Assembly: GCF_039525035.1 (NCBI RefSeq)
Contig: NZ_BAAAHE010000024.1
Span: 1 to 64,000, forward strand
DNA: 64,000 nt
Reading direction: 5' to 3'
Source: Sporichthya brevicatena
GTDB lineage: Bacteria > Actinomycetota > Actinomycetes > Sporichthyales > Sporichthyaceae
In this document: piece after piece, positions 9,454-17,211 of the stretch
Position numbering within the stretch: position 1 is the first letter of the stretch
Layout: each line of letters begins with the position of its first letter
Program-made: the position numbers and the translations under genes
The notes under the pieces: generated by a model
Databases searched by the model: none
What the model saw: only the letters and a program-made list of their open reading frames with translations
Told to the model about the DNA's origin: nothing

Positions 9454-9768
9454 TCAGCGGGGGATGTGGAGGATCGCGGCGGTGGGGGTGATCCAGAGCT
9501 CTTCGCCGCGGAGCTCAGCGGTGCCGTCGACGATCAGGGCGTGCCGGGACGGGTCGGGGTTCGGGTAGAGCAGGGCGACGACCTTGCCGTCGGCGGCCTT
9601 GCGCGTGCCCTCGCCGGCCTTGTCGACGACGAGCATCGGGCCCGGTTCGACGCGGGGGCGCTGGGCGAGGAAGCGCGGCTGGCCCGCGGCGGAGACGCTG
9701 ACGAGGAACGCCAGGTCGTAGCGGGCGATGGTGTCGGGCAGATCGGGGATCTCGACGACGACGCTCAT
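9454..9768 (-). CDS. PNPOx-like FMN-binding split-barrel protein
   Basis: A 104-residue protein with the look of the pyridoxamine-5'-phosphate oxidase-like split barrel: a short helix, then alternating strands with FLVSVSAAGQPRF and an Asp-Gly-Thr turn in IVDGTAEL. Such small actinobacterial proteins bind FMN, F420 or heme, and the cofactor cannot be told from sequence. It stands alone between the 38-bp palindrome and the DUF732-like gene. Assignment is by overall pattern, without a diagnostic motif. Confidence 0.6.
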   Translation of the reverse strand: MSVVVEIPDLPDTIARYDLAFLVSVSAAGQPRFLAQRPRVEPGPMLVVDKAGEGTRKAADGKVVALLYPNPDPSRHALIVDGTAELRGEELWITPTAAILHIPR

Positions 9769-9857
9769 GGCGTCAGCGTAGAAGCCGGACCGAACGCGAC
9801 GCGCCCGCCTCCCGGCGGGCGGGGCGGGCGCGTCGGCCGCTCGGAGAACCGGTGTGC

Positions 9858-10397
9858 TTACCGGAAGTTCTTGGCGTAGCCCGGGCAGTAGAGCGACGCG
9901 GCGCCGAGCAGGAACGCCTTGCTCTGCGGACGGGTGAACCCGCCGCCGGCGGCGACCTCGGCGACCATCTTGCTCGGCGCGACGCCGTTGCCGAGGAACT
10001 GGCAGGCCTGCGACGCGGCGGTCGCCGGGGCGCTGGCCGCAGTCACCTTGATGCCGACCTTGTTCAGGTACTTCACGAGCGCGGCGCGCTTGGCGTTGGC
10101 GCTCATCCCGGTCGGCTTCGGCAGCGCGTCGGCGGCCTTCGCGACCTTCTCCGAGTACGTCAGCGGCTTCGGCTTCGCGGGCGCCGGCTTGGCGCCCTTG
10201 TCCGCGGACTGCGAGGCCGGGGTCCCGGCGAGCGGGTCCGTGCCGCCGTTGTTGCCGAACGCCAGGTAGAGGCCCGCGACGAGAGCGGTCACCACGACGC
10301 TGAGCAGGACGACGCGCGCGACGGTCTTCCCGAACGGCTCCTTCTCGGCGAGCTCGGTCTCGGGCGCGTACTCGTCGTGTTCCAGCATCAGACTCAT
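9858..10397 (-). CDS. membrane-anchored DUF732-like protein
   Basis: A 179-residue protein with an acidic cytosolic head (1-22), one transmembrane helix (about 27-47), an Ala/Pro/Lys-rich linker and an extracytoplasmic C-terminal domain (about 80-179). The domain has the features of DUF732: a Cys in SQACQFLGNG and a terminal LYCPGY motif, suggesting one disulfide. DUF732 proteins are common exported actinobacterial proteins of unknown function. The ATG has GGAGG at a good distance. The MFS gene lies upstream on the same strand, 97 bp away. Confidence 0.65.
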   Translation of the reverse strand: MSLMLEHDEYAPETELAEKEPFGKTVARVVLLSVVVTALVAGLYLAFGNNGGTDPLAGTPASQSADKGAKPAPAKPKPLTYSEKVAKAADALPKPTGMSANAKRAALVKYLNKVGIKVTAASAPATAASQACQFLGNGVAPSKMVAEVAAGGGFTRPQSKAFLLGAASLYCPGYAKNFR

Positions 10398-10494
10398 GGG
10401 GTCCCCCTCCGTACCCAGGTGTCAGAGCTCCGACGCCGTGGCGGCGCCGACGGATCCCTCGATCTGCGAAAAACCTGAGACCGTCGACGGAGCG

Positions 10495-11868
10495 TCACTC
10501 CGACGGCGCAGTCCGTGATCGGACCGTCGCGATCGTCAGGCTGATCATGAGACCGACTCCGATCAGCGCCCCGATCCCGAAGACCCATCGGAAGGCCTCG
10601 TCCGTCGCCAGCCCGTCGACGGTGTGGGCCGCGATCAGCGCGCCCACCATGGCGGACGCGATCGAGCCCCCGACCTGCCGCAGGACGGCGTTGGCGGCGA
10701 TCGAGCTCCCGAGCTGGTCCCCCGGCACGGCGCCGAGCAGCAGCAGCGGCATCGTGCTGAGCGCGACGCCGACGCCGACCCCGAGCACGAGCAGCCCGAG
10801 CAGCAGTTGCCACGTCTCGCCGTGCCAGACGCAGAGCCCGCTGTTCGCGACCACGACGGCGACCGCCCCGACCACGAGCACCGCGCGGGGCCCGAGCCGC
10901 CGGGACAGCCACACCCCGAGTCGGCTGGAGAGCTGGCTGCCGATCGACAGGGGCAGGATCACGAACCCCGCGCCGAACGCGGTCAGGTGCGGCCCGTAGT
11001 CCGCCCCCGCGGGGGTCTGGGCGAGCGTCCCGGTCGCGGCGAACGAGCCGAACATCGCGAGCCAGAAGCACAGCGCGGACAGCTGCGCGAGCCGGACGTC
11101 CGGCCGCCGCAGAAGGTCGAGGCGGATCAGCGGCGCCGGCGCGCGCACCTCCCAGCGCACCCAGAGCGCGAGCACCGCGACGCTGACCGCGAGGAGACCG
11201 AGCGTCGCCGGTGAGTCCCAGCCCCACCGCGGGGACTCGGCCAGCGCGAGCAGCCCCGCACCCAGCCCGACGCCGAGCAGCACCGCGCCGCCGACGTCGA
11301 ACGGCTCGGCCGCCGCGCCGGGACGCAGCGATGGGCTCGGCGGCACGACGAACGGGACGACGAGCAGCGCGCTGCCCGCGAAGGCGACGGCGATCCAGAA
11401 CGCGACGCGGTAGTCGCCGTACTCGGCGACGGCGCCGGTGACCGGGTAACCGAGGCCGATGCCCGTGACCGCGGTGACGGACAGCGCGGCGATCCCGGAC
11501 TGCAGGCGCTCGACGGGAAGGTGCCGACGCGCCAGGGACATCGTCACCGGGACGATGCCGAAGGTGATGCCCTGCAGGGCGCGACCGACCAGGAGCACGG
11601 CGAACTCGGTCGCGGTCGCGGCCAGCACCGAACCGACCGCGACGACGCCGAGCGCACCGAGCAGCACCTTGCGCGGGTCGCCGCGGTCGGCGAGGCGGCC
11701 GAGGACCGGCGTCGAGATGGCGGCGGTGAAGGACGAGACCGTCAGCACCCACTGGCCGGCGGCCAGGGAGACGCCCTGGTCCGCCGCGAGCGTCGGGATC
11801 AGGAGCACACCCAACGAGCTGATCACCGCGGTGCAGAGACCGCAGTAGATCAGGACCGGCAGCAGCAA
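10495..11868 (-). CDS. MFS transporter (DHA2-like multidrug efflux type)
   Basis: A 457-residue polytopic membrane protein of the major facilitator superfamily. Motif A appears as GRLADRGDPRKVLL after the second helix and a motif-C-like GIGLGYPVTG in helix 5; the overall pattern fits drug:H+ antiporters. Substrate unknown. The only in-frame start before the first helix is a TTG at 11868, with a stop 12 bases upstream and no good Shine-Dalgarno, so the start is uncertain. The dodecin gene lies 54 bp upstream on the same strand. Confidence 0.85.
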   Translation of the reverse strand: MLLPVLIYCGLCTAVISSLGVLLIPTLAADQGVSLAAGQWVLTVSSFTAAISTPVLGRLADRGDPRKVLLGALGVVAVGSVLAATATEFAVLLVGRALQGITFGIVPVTMSLARRHLPVERLQSGIAALSVTAVTGIGLGYPVTGAVAEYGDYRVAFWIAVAFAGSALLVVPFVVPPSPSLRPGAAAEPFDVGGAVLLGVGLGAGLLALAESPRWGWDSPATLGLLAVSVAVLALWVRWEVRAPAPLIRLDLLRRPDVRLAQLSALCFWLAMFGSFAATGTLAQTPAGADYGPHLTAFGAGFVILPLSIGSQLSSRLGVWLSRRLGPRAVLVVGAVAVVVANSGLCVWHGETWQLLLGLLVLGVGVGVALSTMPLLLLGAVPGDQLGSSIAANAVLRQVGGSIASAMVGALIAAHTVDGLATDEAFRWVFGIGALIGVGLMISLTIATVRSRTAPSE

Positions 11869-11922
11869 GCTAACGAACCGTCAGCGGAACGTCGGGACCT
11901 GCTCTGCCCGGGGCGCGGCCGA

Positions 11923-12135
11923 TCACGGGTCCTCGAGGCGGAAGCCGAGCTTCATGCCCACCTGGTAATGGTCGAGCTGCCCGTCCCGGATGTACCCGCG
12001 GATCTCCGTCACTTCGAACCAGTCGACGTGGCGCAGGGTCAGACTGGCCCGGGCGATCGCACCGCGGATGGCCTGCTCGATGCTGTCGGGCGAGGTGCCC
12101 ACCATCTCGGTGACGCGGTACGTGCGGTCGGCCAT
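11923..12135 (-). CDS. dodecin (flavin-storage protein)
   Basis: A 70-residue protein with the dodecin signature: TYRVTEMVGTSP at the start, an amphipathic helix, then the flavin-stacking Trp in HVDWFEVTEIRG and a final GMKLGFRLED strand. Dodecins assemble as hollow 12-mers that store FMN, riboflavin breakdown products or CoA. GGGAGAG stands just upstream of the ATG. It is transcribed away from the DUF3099 gene. Confidence 0.92.
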   Translation of the reverse strand: MADRTYRVTEMVGTSPDSIEQAIRGAIARASLTLRHVDWFEVTEIRGYIRDGQLDHYQVGMKLGFRLEDP

Positions 12136-12250
12136 CGTTCTCTCCCGTTTCTGCCGTCTTCCGGGGGCATCGTCTCGCAGTCTGTGCCGTTCGGCGCACA
12201 GCGGGACCCCGGCGGCGTGGTTCGACCGGGTCCGGACGTACCGTGAGCAC

Positions 12251-12568
12251 GTGTCGCGTTACCGCCGGAAGCAGGCGCAGGAGGTCTTCGAGGTCTCCGG
12301 CGTGCGGTCGAGTCTGACCGACGACGTCCGGACACGGACCCGCAAGTACGCCATCTCGATGGGCATCCGCACCGTCTGCTTCCTCGGCGCGATCGTGACG
12401 GAGGGTCTGCTGCGGTGGTCGCTGTTCGTCGGCGCGATCGTGCTCCCCTACATCGCCGTCGTGATCGCGAACGGCGGACGCGAGCCCACGCGGCACAACC
12501 CGCCCCCTGCGGTGCAATTGCCCCTTCGGACCCAATTGCCACCCGCGCAACGCGAGGACCGCTCGTGA
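12251..12568 (+). CDS. DUF3099 membrane protein
   Basis: A 105-residue inner-membrane protein of the actinobacterial DUF3099 family. The family core is present: VSGVRSSLTDDVRTRTRKY, then two transmembrane helices (about 42-57 and 60-76) and a hydrophilic tail. Function unknown. The GTG start follows a TACCGT box by six bases, fitting a leaderless message. A cluster of GC hairpins (12641-12721) lies between its stop and the convergent moaA gene. Confidence 0.8.
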   Translation: MSRYRRKQAQEVFEVSGVRSSLTDDVRTRTRKYAISMGIRTVCFLGAIVTEGLLRWSLFVGAIVLPYIAVVIANGGREPTRHNPPPAVQLPLRTQLPPAQREDRS

Positions 12569-12640
12569 CTTTGGGCAAACGCCCAGCTGAGCCCGCTAAA
12601 CGCGTGTAATACTCGCGTCACGCCCGTTGAACGACAGCTC

Positions 12641-12721
12641 GTTCCGGGCCCCCGGAACGCGAACCGGGGCGGCTTCCCCCGTGGCCGCCCCGGTTCGCTC
12701 GTTTCCGGGGCCGGCCCCGGA
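12641..12721. terminator. three adjacent GC hairpins between convergent DUF3099 and moaA genes
   Basis: Three inverted repeats follow one another: 12641-12658 (8-bp arms, 2-nt loop), 12660-12697 (14-bp perfect arms at 12660-12673 and 12684-12697 with a 10-nt loop), and 12704-12721 (a palindrome of CCGG blocks). The middle one is the strongest. There is no long T-run, but the position between convergent genes suggests a two-way terminator. Confidence 0.6.
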
Positions 12722-12742
12722 GGTCCGGCCGGGTGCCGGTGA

Positions 12743-13738
12743 TCAGCCGCCGATCGCCGACATGGGGCGGTCGGGCTGCAGGAACGTCGGGTCGTCGATG
12801 CCGTGCCCGGCCTTCTTGCCGCGCATGGCGACCTGCCACCGGACCGCGAGTTCGGCGTCGGAGGCGCCGGCGCGCATGGCGTCCCGCAGGTTCGACTCCT
12901 CGCGGGCGAACAGGCAGTTGCGGACCTGACCGTCGGCCGTGAGGCGGACGCGGTCGCAGTCCCCGCAGAAGGGCCGGGTGACGCTGGCGATGATGCCGAC
13001 GGTCGCCGGGCCACCGTCGACGAACCAGCGCTCGGCCGGGGCGGACCCGCGGATGCTGGAGGGCTCCGGCGTCAGCGTGAAGCGCCGCTGCAGCTTCTCC
13101 AGGATCTCGTCGGCGGTGATCATGTCGGCGCGGTTCCAGCCGTGCTGGGCGTCGAGCGGCATCTGCTCGATGAAGCGCAGTTCGTAACCGCGGTCGAGGC
13201 AGAACTGCAGCAGGTCCTCGGGGTGGGCGTCGTTCTGGCCACGCATGAGGACGGCGTTCACCTTGACCGGCACCAGGCCGGCGTCGCGAGCCGCCGCCAG
13301 GCCGCGCTCGACGTCGTGCCAGCGGTCGCGGCGGGTCAGCTTGTGGAACAGCTCGGGGTCGACGGTGTCGAGCGAGATGTTCACCCGGTCCAGGCCGGCG
13401 TCCTTGAGCGGCTGCGCGAGGCGCTCCATGCCCAGGCCGTTGCTGGTCACCGACATCTTGGGGCGCGGCGTCAGCTTCGCGACCTCGGAGACGATGCCGA
13501 CGAAGCCGTTGCGCACCAGCGGCTCGCCGCCGGTGAAACGGACCTCCTCGACGCCGAGCTTGGTGACGGCGATGCGGATGAGCCGGACGATTTCCTCGTC
13601 GGTGAGCAGCTGCGGCTTGGGCAGCCAGTCGAGGCCTTCGGCCGGCATGCAGTAGGTGCACCGCAGATTGCACTTGTCCGTCAGGGACACGCGCAGATCC
13701 GTGGCCACACGGCCGTAGGTGTCTGCCAGCTTGAGCAA
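12743..13738 (-). CDS. moaA: GTP 3',8-cyclase MoaA (molybdenum cofactor biosynthesis)
   Basis: A 331-residue radical-SAM enzyme that converts GTP to 3',8-cyclo-7,8-dihydro-GTP, the first step of molybdopterin synthesis. The N-terminal 4Fe-4S motif is at Cys23, Cys27 and Cys30 (CNLRCTYC), the GGEP motif follows, the C-terminal cluster cysteines are in FCGDC plus a later Cys in RNCLF, and the chain ends in the family's double glycine (SAIGG). The start is a TTG with GGGAG upstream. No other moa genes are in the window. A 19-nt palindrome at 13784 lies just upstream. Confidence 0.95.
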   Translation of the reverse strand: MLKLADTYGRVATDLRVSLTDKCNLRCTYCMPAEGLDWLPKPQLLTDEEIVRLIRIAVTKLGVEEVRFTGGEPLVRNGFVGIVSEVAKLTPRPKMSVTSNGLGMERLAQPLKDAGLDRVNISLDTVDPELFHKLTRRDRWHDVERGLAAARDAGLVPVKVNAVLMRGQNDAHPEDLLQFCLDRGYELRFIEQMPLDAQHGWNRADMITADEILEKLQRRFTLTPEPSSIRGSAPAERWFVDGGPATVGIIASVTRPFCGDCDRVRLTADGQVRNCLFAREESNLRDAMRAGASDAELAVRWQVAMRGKKAGHGIDDPTFLQPDRPMSAIGG

Positions 13739-13783
13739 GAGGACTCCCAGCGATTGATCCGGGCGGGGACCAGTCGTTTCAGA

Positions 13784-13802
13784 GTAGTCCGGACCGGACT
13801 AC
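13784..13802. promoter_or_regulatory. 19-nt palindrome upstream of moaA, possible operator
   Basis: Perfect 9-bp arms (GTAGTCCGG and its complement) flank one central base, 46 bp before the moaA start. Size and position suit a dimeric repressor or activator site. No regulator gene adjoins it, so the regulator is unknown. Confidence 0.4.
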
Positions 13803-14026
13803 CGGACAGCCTTTTCGTCCGGCTGACCTGCGGGAACGGGGTCCGAGGTGTCCGATATGCCAGGATCGTCGCTGGCATCTGCGATCCAGAGTACGAACTT
13901 GCGCTCGCATTTCCCAACCCGCTGCGCGCGGGCGGTGTGGTGCTTGGTCGTCGGGCCAAAGTTTGCGGGAGCGCCCCGCCGACCCCCGCCGAAAGATGAC
14001 CCCGCAGCCGCCGCGGGGCCGCTGGC

Positions 14027-14032
14027 TACGGT
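14027..14032 (+). promoter_or_regulatory. -10 box of leaderless SURF1 promoter
   Basis: TACGGT is six bases before the GTG at 14039 and no Shine-Dalgarno sequence is present, so the mRNA is expected to start at the start codon. Confidence 0.5.
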
Positions 14033-14038
14033 GAGGCG

Positions 14039-14824
14039 GTGTCGCGCACCGGGTACCGCTTCCTGCTGACGCCGCGCTGGATCGCGCTGGCGCTCGTCGC
14101 GGCGTTGACCGTGCCCGGCTGCCTGTTCCTCGCCGGCTGGCAGTTCGGCCGCCTCCACGACGCCGAGCGGCAGAACTCGCTGGTGCGGGACAACGCCGAG
14201 GCGGCCCCGGTGCCCGTCGGGGAGATCTCCCCGGTCGGGTCGACCGTCCGTTCCGAGGACGAGTACCGCGCCGTGATCGTGACCGGCCGCTACGACGTCG
14301 AGCACCAGCTCTACGTCCGCAACCGCCCGCGCGACGGCCGGCAGGGCTTTCACGTCCTCACCCCGGTGGTGACCTCCGCCGGGCCGGCCGCGCTCGTGGA
14401 CCGCGGCTGGATCGCCGCGCCGGTGAACGGGGAGCCGACGCCGCCGGAGACGCCGACGGGCACGGTGACGGTCACCGGGTACCTGCGGCCCAGCGAGTCC
14501 CCCAAGCCGGCGGACGACCTCCCCGCCGCGCAGGTGCTGCGCATCGACACCGCGGGCATCGCGGCGGCGCTCCCTTATCCGCTCTACGGCGGCTACCTGC
14601 AGCTCGCGACGCAGAAGCCCCCGGTGCCGATCGTCGCGAACCGGTACTCCCCCGACCCGGGCGAGCTGCCCGGGACGAGCAGCGAGCTGCTGCACCGGTC
14701 CTACGGCTGGCAGTGGTACGTCTTCGCGATGATCGGGCCGATCGGCTTCGTCCTGCTCGCCCGCCGCGAGGCCGCGGACCTGCGCGCCGACTCAGCCCGC
14801 CAGGAGCGCGGGCAGCACGTCTGA
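14039..14824 (+). CDS. SURF1 family cytochrome oxidase assembly protein
   Basis: A 261-residue membrane protein with the SURF1 layout: an N-terminal transmembrane helix (about 13-34) followed by the family hallmark GWQFGRL, a large extracytoplasmic domain containing YVRNRPRDG and VDRGWI, and a C-terminal helix (about 226-246). SURF1 helps insert heme a into cytochrome c oxidase, which fits the heme A genes ctaA and ctaB elsewhere in the window. Its 3' end overlaps the convergent sirtuin gene by 33 bp. Confidence 0.9.
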   Translation: MSRTGYRFLLTPRWIALALVAALTVPGCLFLAGWQFGRLHDAERQNSLVRDNAEAAPVPVGEISPVGSTVRSEDEYRAVIVTGRYDVEHQLYVRNRPRDGRQGFHVLTPVVTSAGPAALVDRGWIAAPVNGEPTPPETPTGTVTVTGYLRPSESPKPADDLPAAQVLRIDTAGIAAALPYPLYGGYLQLATQKPPVPIVANRYSPDPGELPGTSSELLHRSYGWQWYVFAMIGPIGFVLLARREAADLRADSARQERGQHV

Positions 14825-15553
14825 GATCTCCTCGCGCAGCACGGCGGAGGCGATCCCGTCGTAGGGCGTGGGCTCGCCGTTGACGACGACGAGCCGGGCG
14901 CCGCGCGACACCGCCAGCTCGCACAGCCCGGCGGCCGGCTGGACCTGCAGCGAGGTGCCGACCGCGAGGAAGAGGTCGCAGTCGGCCGCGGCGCGGACCG
15001 CCGCGTCGAGGACGTCGGCGCGCAGCGCCTGCCCGAACGAGATCGTCGCGGCCTTCTGGATCCCGCCGCAGATCTCGCACGCCGGGTCCGGTTCGCCGGC
15101 CGCCACGCGCGCCAGCGCCGCCTCCATCGTGGTCTGCGCGTTGCAGGTCAGGCACTCGACGCCGAACAGCGTGCCGTGGAGCTCGAGGACCTTCGCCGGG
15201 TCCGAGCCGGCCCGCTGGTGGAGGCCGTCGATGTTCTGGGTCAGCAGCGCCCGCAGGCGCCCGGAACGTTCGAGGTCGACCAGCGCCCGGTGGGCGGCGT
15301 TCGGCTGCGCGGTCCAGGCCGGGTGGTCGCGCCGGTTGATCCAGGCCTTCACCCGCAGGGCGGGGTCGCGCACGTACTCGTCGAGGGAGAACATCCGCTG
15401 CGCGTCCGGGTTCAACGTCCACACGCCCCGGGGGCCCCGGAAGTCGGGGATCCCGGACGCGGTCGACACCCCCGCCCCGCTCAGGACGGTGATCCGCTCC
15501 GCAGCCTGGAACCAGCCGCGCACGGTGCCGGCGTCGATCGTCTCTGGCGTCAC
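14792..15553 (-). CDS. Sir2 family NAD-dependent protein deacylase
   Basis: A 253-residue sirtuin. NAD-binding motifs are GAGVSTASGIPDFRG near residue 26 and TQNIDGLHQRAG; the catalytic His is in LELHG. Two CxxC pairs (CLTCN and CEICG) form the zinc site, and GTSLQVQPA and VVNGEPTP complete the Rossmann fold. It should remove acetyl or longer acyl groups from lysines in the cytosol. Its 3' end overlaps the SURF1 gene tail to tail by 33 bp, and it is divergent from the SDR gene at 15673. Confidence 0.93.
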   Translation of the reverse strand: MTPETIDAGTVRGWFQAAERITVLSGAGVSTASGIPDFRGPRGVWTLNPDAQRMFSLDEYVRDPALRVKAWINRRDHPAWTAQPNAAHRALVDLERSGRLRALLTQNIDGLHQRAGSDPAKVLELHGTLFGVECLTCNAQTTMEAALARVAAGEPDPACEICGGIQKAATISFGQALRADVLDAAVRAAADCDLFLAVGTSLQVQPAAGLCELAVSRGARLVVVNGEPTPYDGIASAVLREEISDVLPALLAG

Positions 15554-15672
15554 GGGCCGACCTTAACGCGATCCGAAACGTGATCACTCTTCGTGATGTT
15601 GATCTTGGTTGCGAGCGGCACCACGTCCCCGCCGGGTCGTGTGTGGCTGGTGTGGTCGGGCAGGATGCGGCC

Positions 15673-16434
15673 ATGGACCTGGGCTTGGAGGGGCGCGTGT
15701 ACCTCGTCACCGGCGGCAGCCGGGGGCTCGGTTTCGCGACGGCGACGGTGCTCGTGTCCGAAGGCGCGCGGGTCGTGCTGGCCGCCCGCGACGAGGCGTC
15801 GGTGACGGAGGCCGCGCACAAGCTCGGCCCCGACGTGGCCGTGGGCCTGGCGGAGGACCTCGGCAAGCCGGGCACCGCGGAGCGCCTGGTCGCCGCGGCG
15901 AACGCCCGGTTCGGGCAGCTCGACGGCGCGCTGATCAGCGTCGGCGGCCCGCCACCGGGATCGGCGATGGACACCACCGACGAGCAGTGGCGGACCGGCT
16001 TCGAGTCGGTCTTCCTCGGCGCGGTCCGGACCGCGCGCGCCACCGCGAACGGCCTCGGCGACGGCGGCTCGATCTGCTTCGTGCTCTCGACCTCGGTCCG
16101 GGCCCCGATCCCCGGCCTCGCGGTGTCCAACGGCTTGCGACCGGGGCTGGGCATGGTCGCGAAGACCATGGCCGACGAGCTCGGCCCCCGCGGCGTGCGC
16201 GTGAACGCGCTGCTGCCGGGCCGCATCGCGACCGACCGGATCCGCGAGCTCGACGCCCTCGCCGGCGTCGACCCGGAGGAGAGCCGCGCACGCCACAGCG
16301 CCGCCATCCCGCTCCGCCGTTACGGCGAACCGATGGAGTTCGGCCGGGCGGCCGCGTTCCTGCTCAGCCCGGCCGCGTCCTACCTGACCGGCGTCATGCT
16401 GCCGGTCGACGGCGGAGCCCTGCGCTCGCTGTAG
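15673..16434 (+). CDS. divergent short-chain dehydrogenase (SDR) lacking the Tyr-Lys pair
   Basis: A 253-residue Rossmann-fold protein with an intact cofactor motif TGGSRGLG (13-20) and C-terminal VDGG. The catalytic region reads LSTSVRAPIPGLAVSNGLR: Ser139 is kept, but the usual Tyr is Ser152 and the usual Lys is Arg156. From memory, a divergent FabG-like subfamily has this SN-x2-R pattern, so the change is probably ancestral and the chemistry unknown. The start ATG is preceded by CAGGAT six bases away, which could be a -10 box or a weak Shine-Dalgarno. Annotating it as a 3-oxoacyl-ACP reductase would be unsafe. Confidence 0.8.
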   Translation: MDLGLEGRVYLVTGGSRGLGFATATVLVSEGARVVLAARDEASVTEAAHKLGPDVAVGLAEDLGKPGTAERLVAAANARFGQLDGALISVGGPPPGSAMDTTDEQWRTGFESVFLGAVRTARATANGLGDGGSICFVLSTSVRAPIPGLAVSNGLRPGLGMVAKTMADELGPRGVRVNALLPGRIATDRIRELDALAGVDPEESRARHSAAIPLRRYGEPMEFGRAAAFLLSPAASYLTGVMLPVDGGALRSL

Positions 16435-16530
16435 TTCCGCTGCAGCCGCGCTCGCGGCCGCCGCTCACCCGTCCGGGTGACAGCGCTCCGTAACGGTCTG
16501 TCGTCAGCTGCTGGACGTGAGCGCTTTTCC

Positions 16531-16564
16531 GGGGGTTGTCGGGGGCGGAGCCCCCGACTGTCAG
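16531..16564 (-). repeat. stop-codon-associated hairpin repeat, copy 1
   Basis: A 34-nt element matching 30107-30140 at 32 of 34 positions. Its core is a 9-bp stem with a 3-nt loop (16538-16546 and 16550-16558). On the minus strand it begins with the TGA stop of the neighbouring gene and folds four bases later, so it may act as a terminator or 3'-end stabiliser; no U-run follows. Confidence 0.7.
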
Positions 16565-17055
16565 GACTGCACGAGGGCACGCAGCGGGACGGCCGGAGTG
16601 CCGCAGCGCTGGGCCTGCGCCAGGATGTTGGCGTCGTTCTCGTAGTGCCCGGTCAGCACGAGCAGGTCGGCGGCGCGGACCTCGGCGTCGGTCGGCAGAC
16701 CGGCGGAGGCGGGCTCGTCGAACTCGGTCGGGGCGATGTCCTCGAGGACGACGACGATGCCGGCGGCCCACATCGCCTCGACGGCGGAGACCCACTGCAG
16801 GTCGTTCTCCAGGCCCACGACGTGGACCTTGATGCGCCGGAAGATCGAGCCGTAGATGACGGCGGCGACGCGCTCGGCGTCGCGGACGCCGGCGTAGACC
16901 AGACGGGCGGCGCGCAGCTCACGGGAGGCGTCGGTCTCCTCGGAGAGCCGGGATCGGCTCCACGACGGATCGGGTGCCTCACCCTCGGTCGAGAACGCCT
17001 CCCACGGCGACCCGGCCCCGTACTCGCGCTCGAACTCCGACATCGTCTCCCCCAT
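16561..17055 (-). CDS. uncharacterised protein (164 aa)
   Basis: I do not recognise this protein. Residues 1-45 are acidic and Ser/Glu-rich, probably disordered. The remaining 120 residues alternate predicted strands and helices (IKVHVVGLEND, GIVVVLEDI, DLLVLTGHYE), resembling a small Rossmann-like fold; there is no membrane segment or signal. Two starts are possible: ATG at 17055, or ATG at 17043 with GGGGGAG only three bases before it. It stands alone and ends in the repeated hairpin element. Confidence 0.65.
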   Translation of the reverse strand: MGETMSEFEREYGAGSPWEAFSTEGEAPDPSWSRSRLSEETDASRELRAARLVYAGVRDAERVAAVIYGSIFRRIKVHVVGLENDLQWVSAVEAMWAAGIVVVLEDIAPTEFDEPASAGLPTDAEVRAADLLVLTGHYENDANILAQAQRCGTPAVPLRALVQS

Positions 17056-17211
17056 GGCGTTGCATTTCCCGTTCGGGACCAGCGCCGGCCCGATCGGTCA
17101 TGCGCTATGACGCAGGGGGGTTCCGTGCGGACTCCGGAAGCCGCGAAACCATACGTTCGGATGATCTTTCGTTGAGCCGTTCGAGACGGCACACCTCGCA
17201 AACCGGACGAA

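Larger units (their letters stand above)
13739..14038. other. 300-bp divergent intergenic region, moaA / SURF1
   Basis: This gap holds the moaA upstream region, the palindrome at 13784-13802 and the SURF1 promoter at its right end. I found no convincing ORF with a start, Shine-Dalgarno sequence and codon bias, and no known riboswitch. The middle (about 13800-13960) is less GC-rich than its neighbours and shows no obvious fold. Confidence 0.4.

Noticed and set aside
13681-13959. A 92-residue minus-strand frame at the moaA 5' end.
   Set aside because: No Shine-Dalgarno or codon bias, and it overlaps the start of moaA in another frame.
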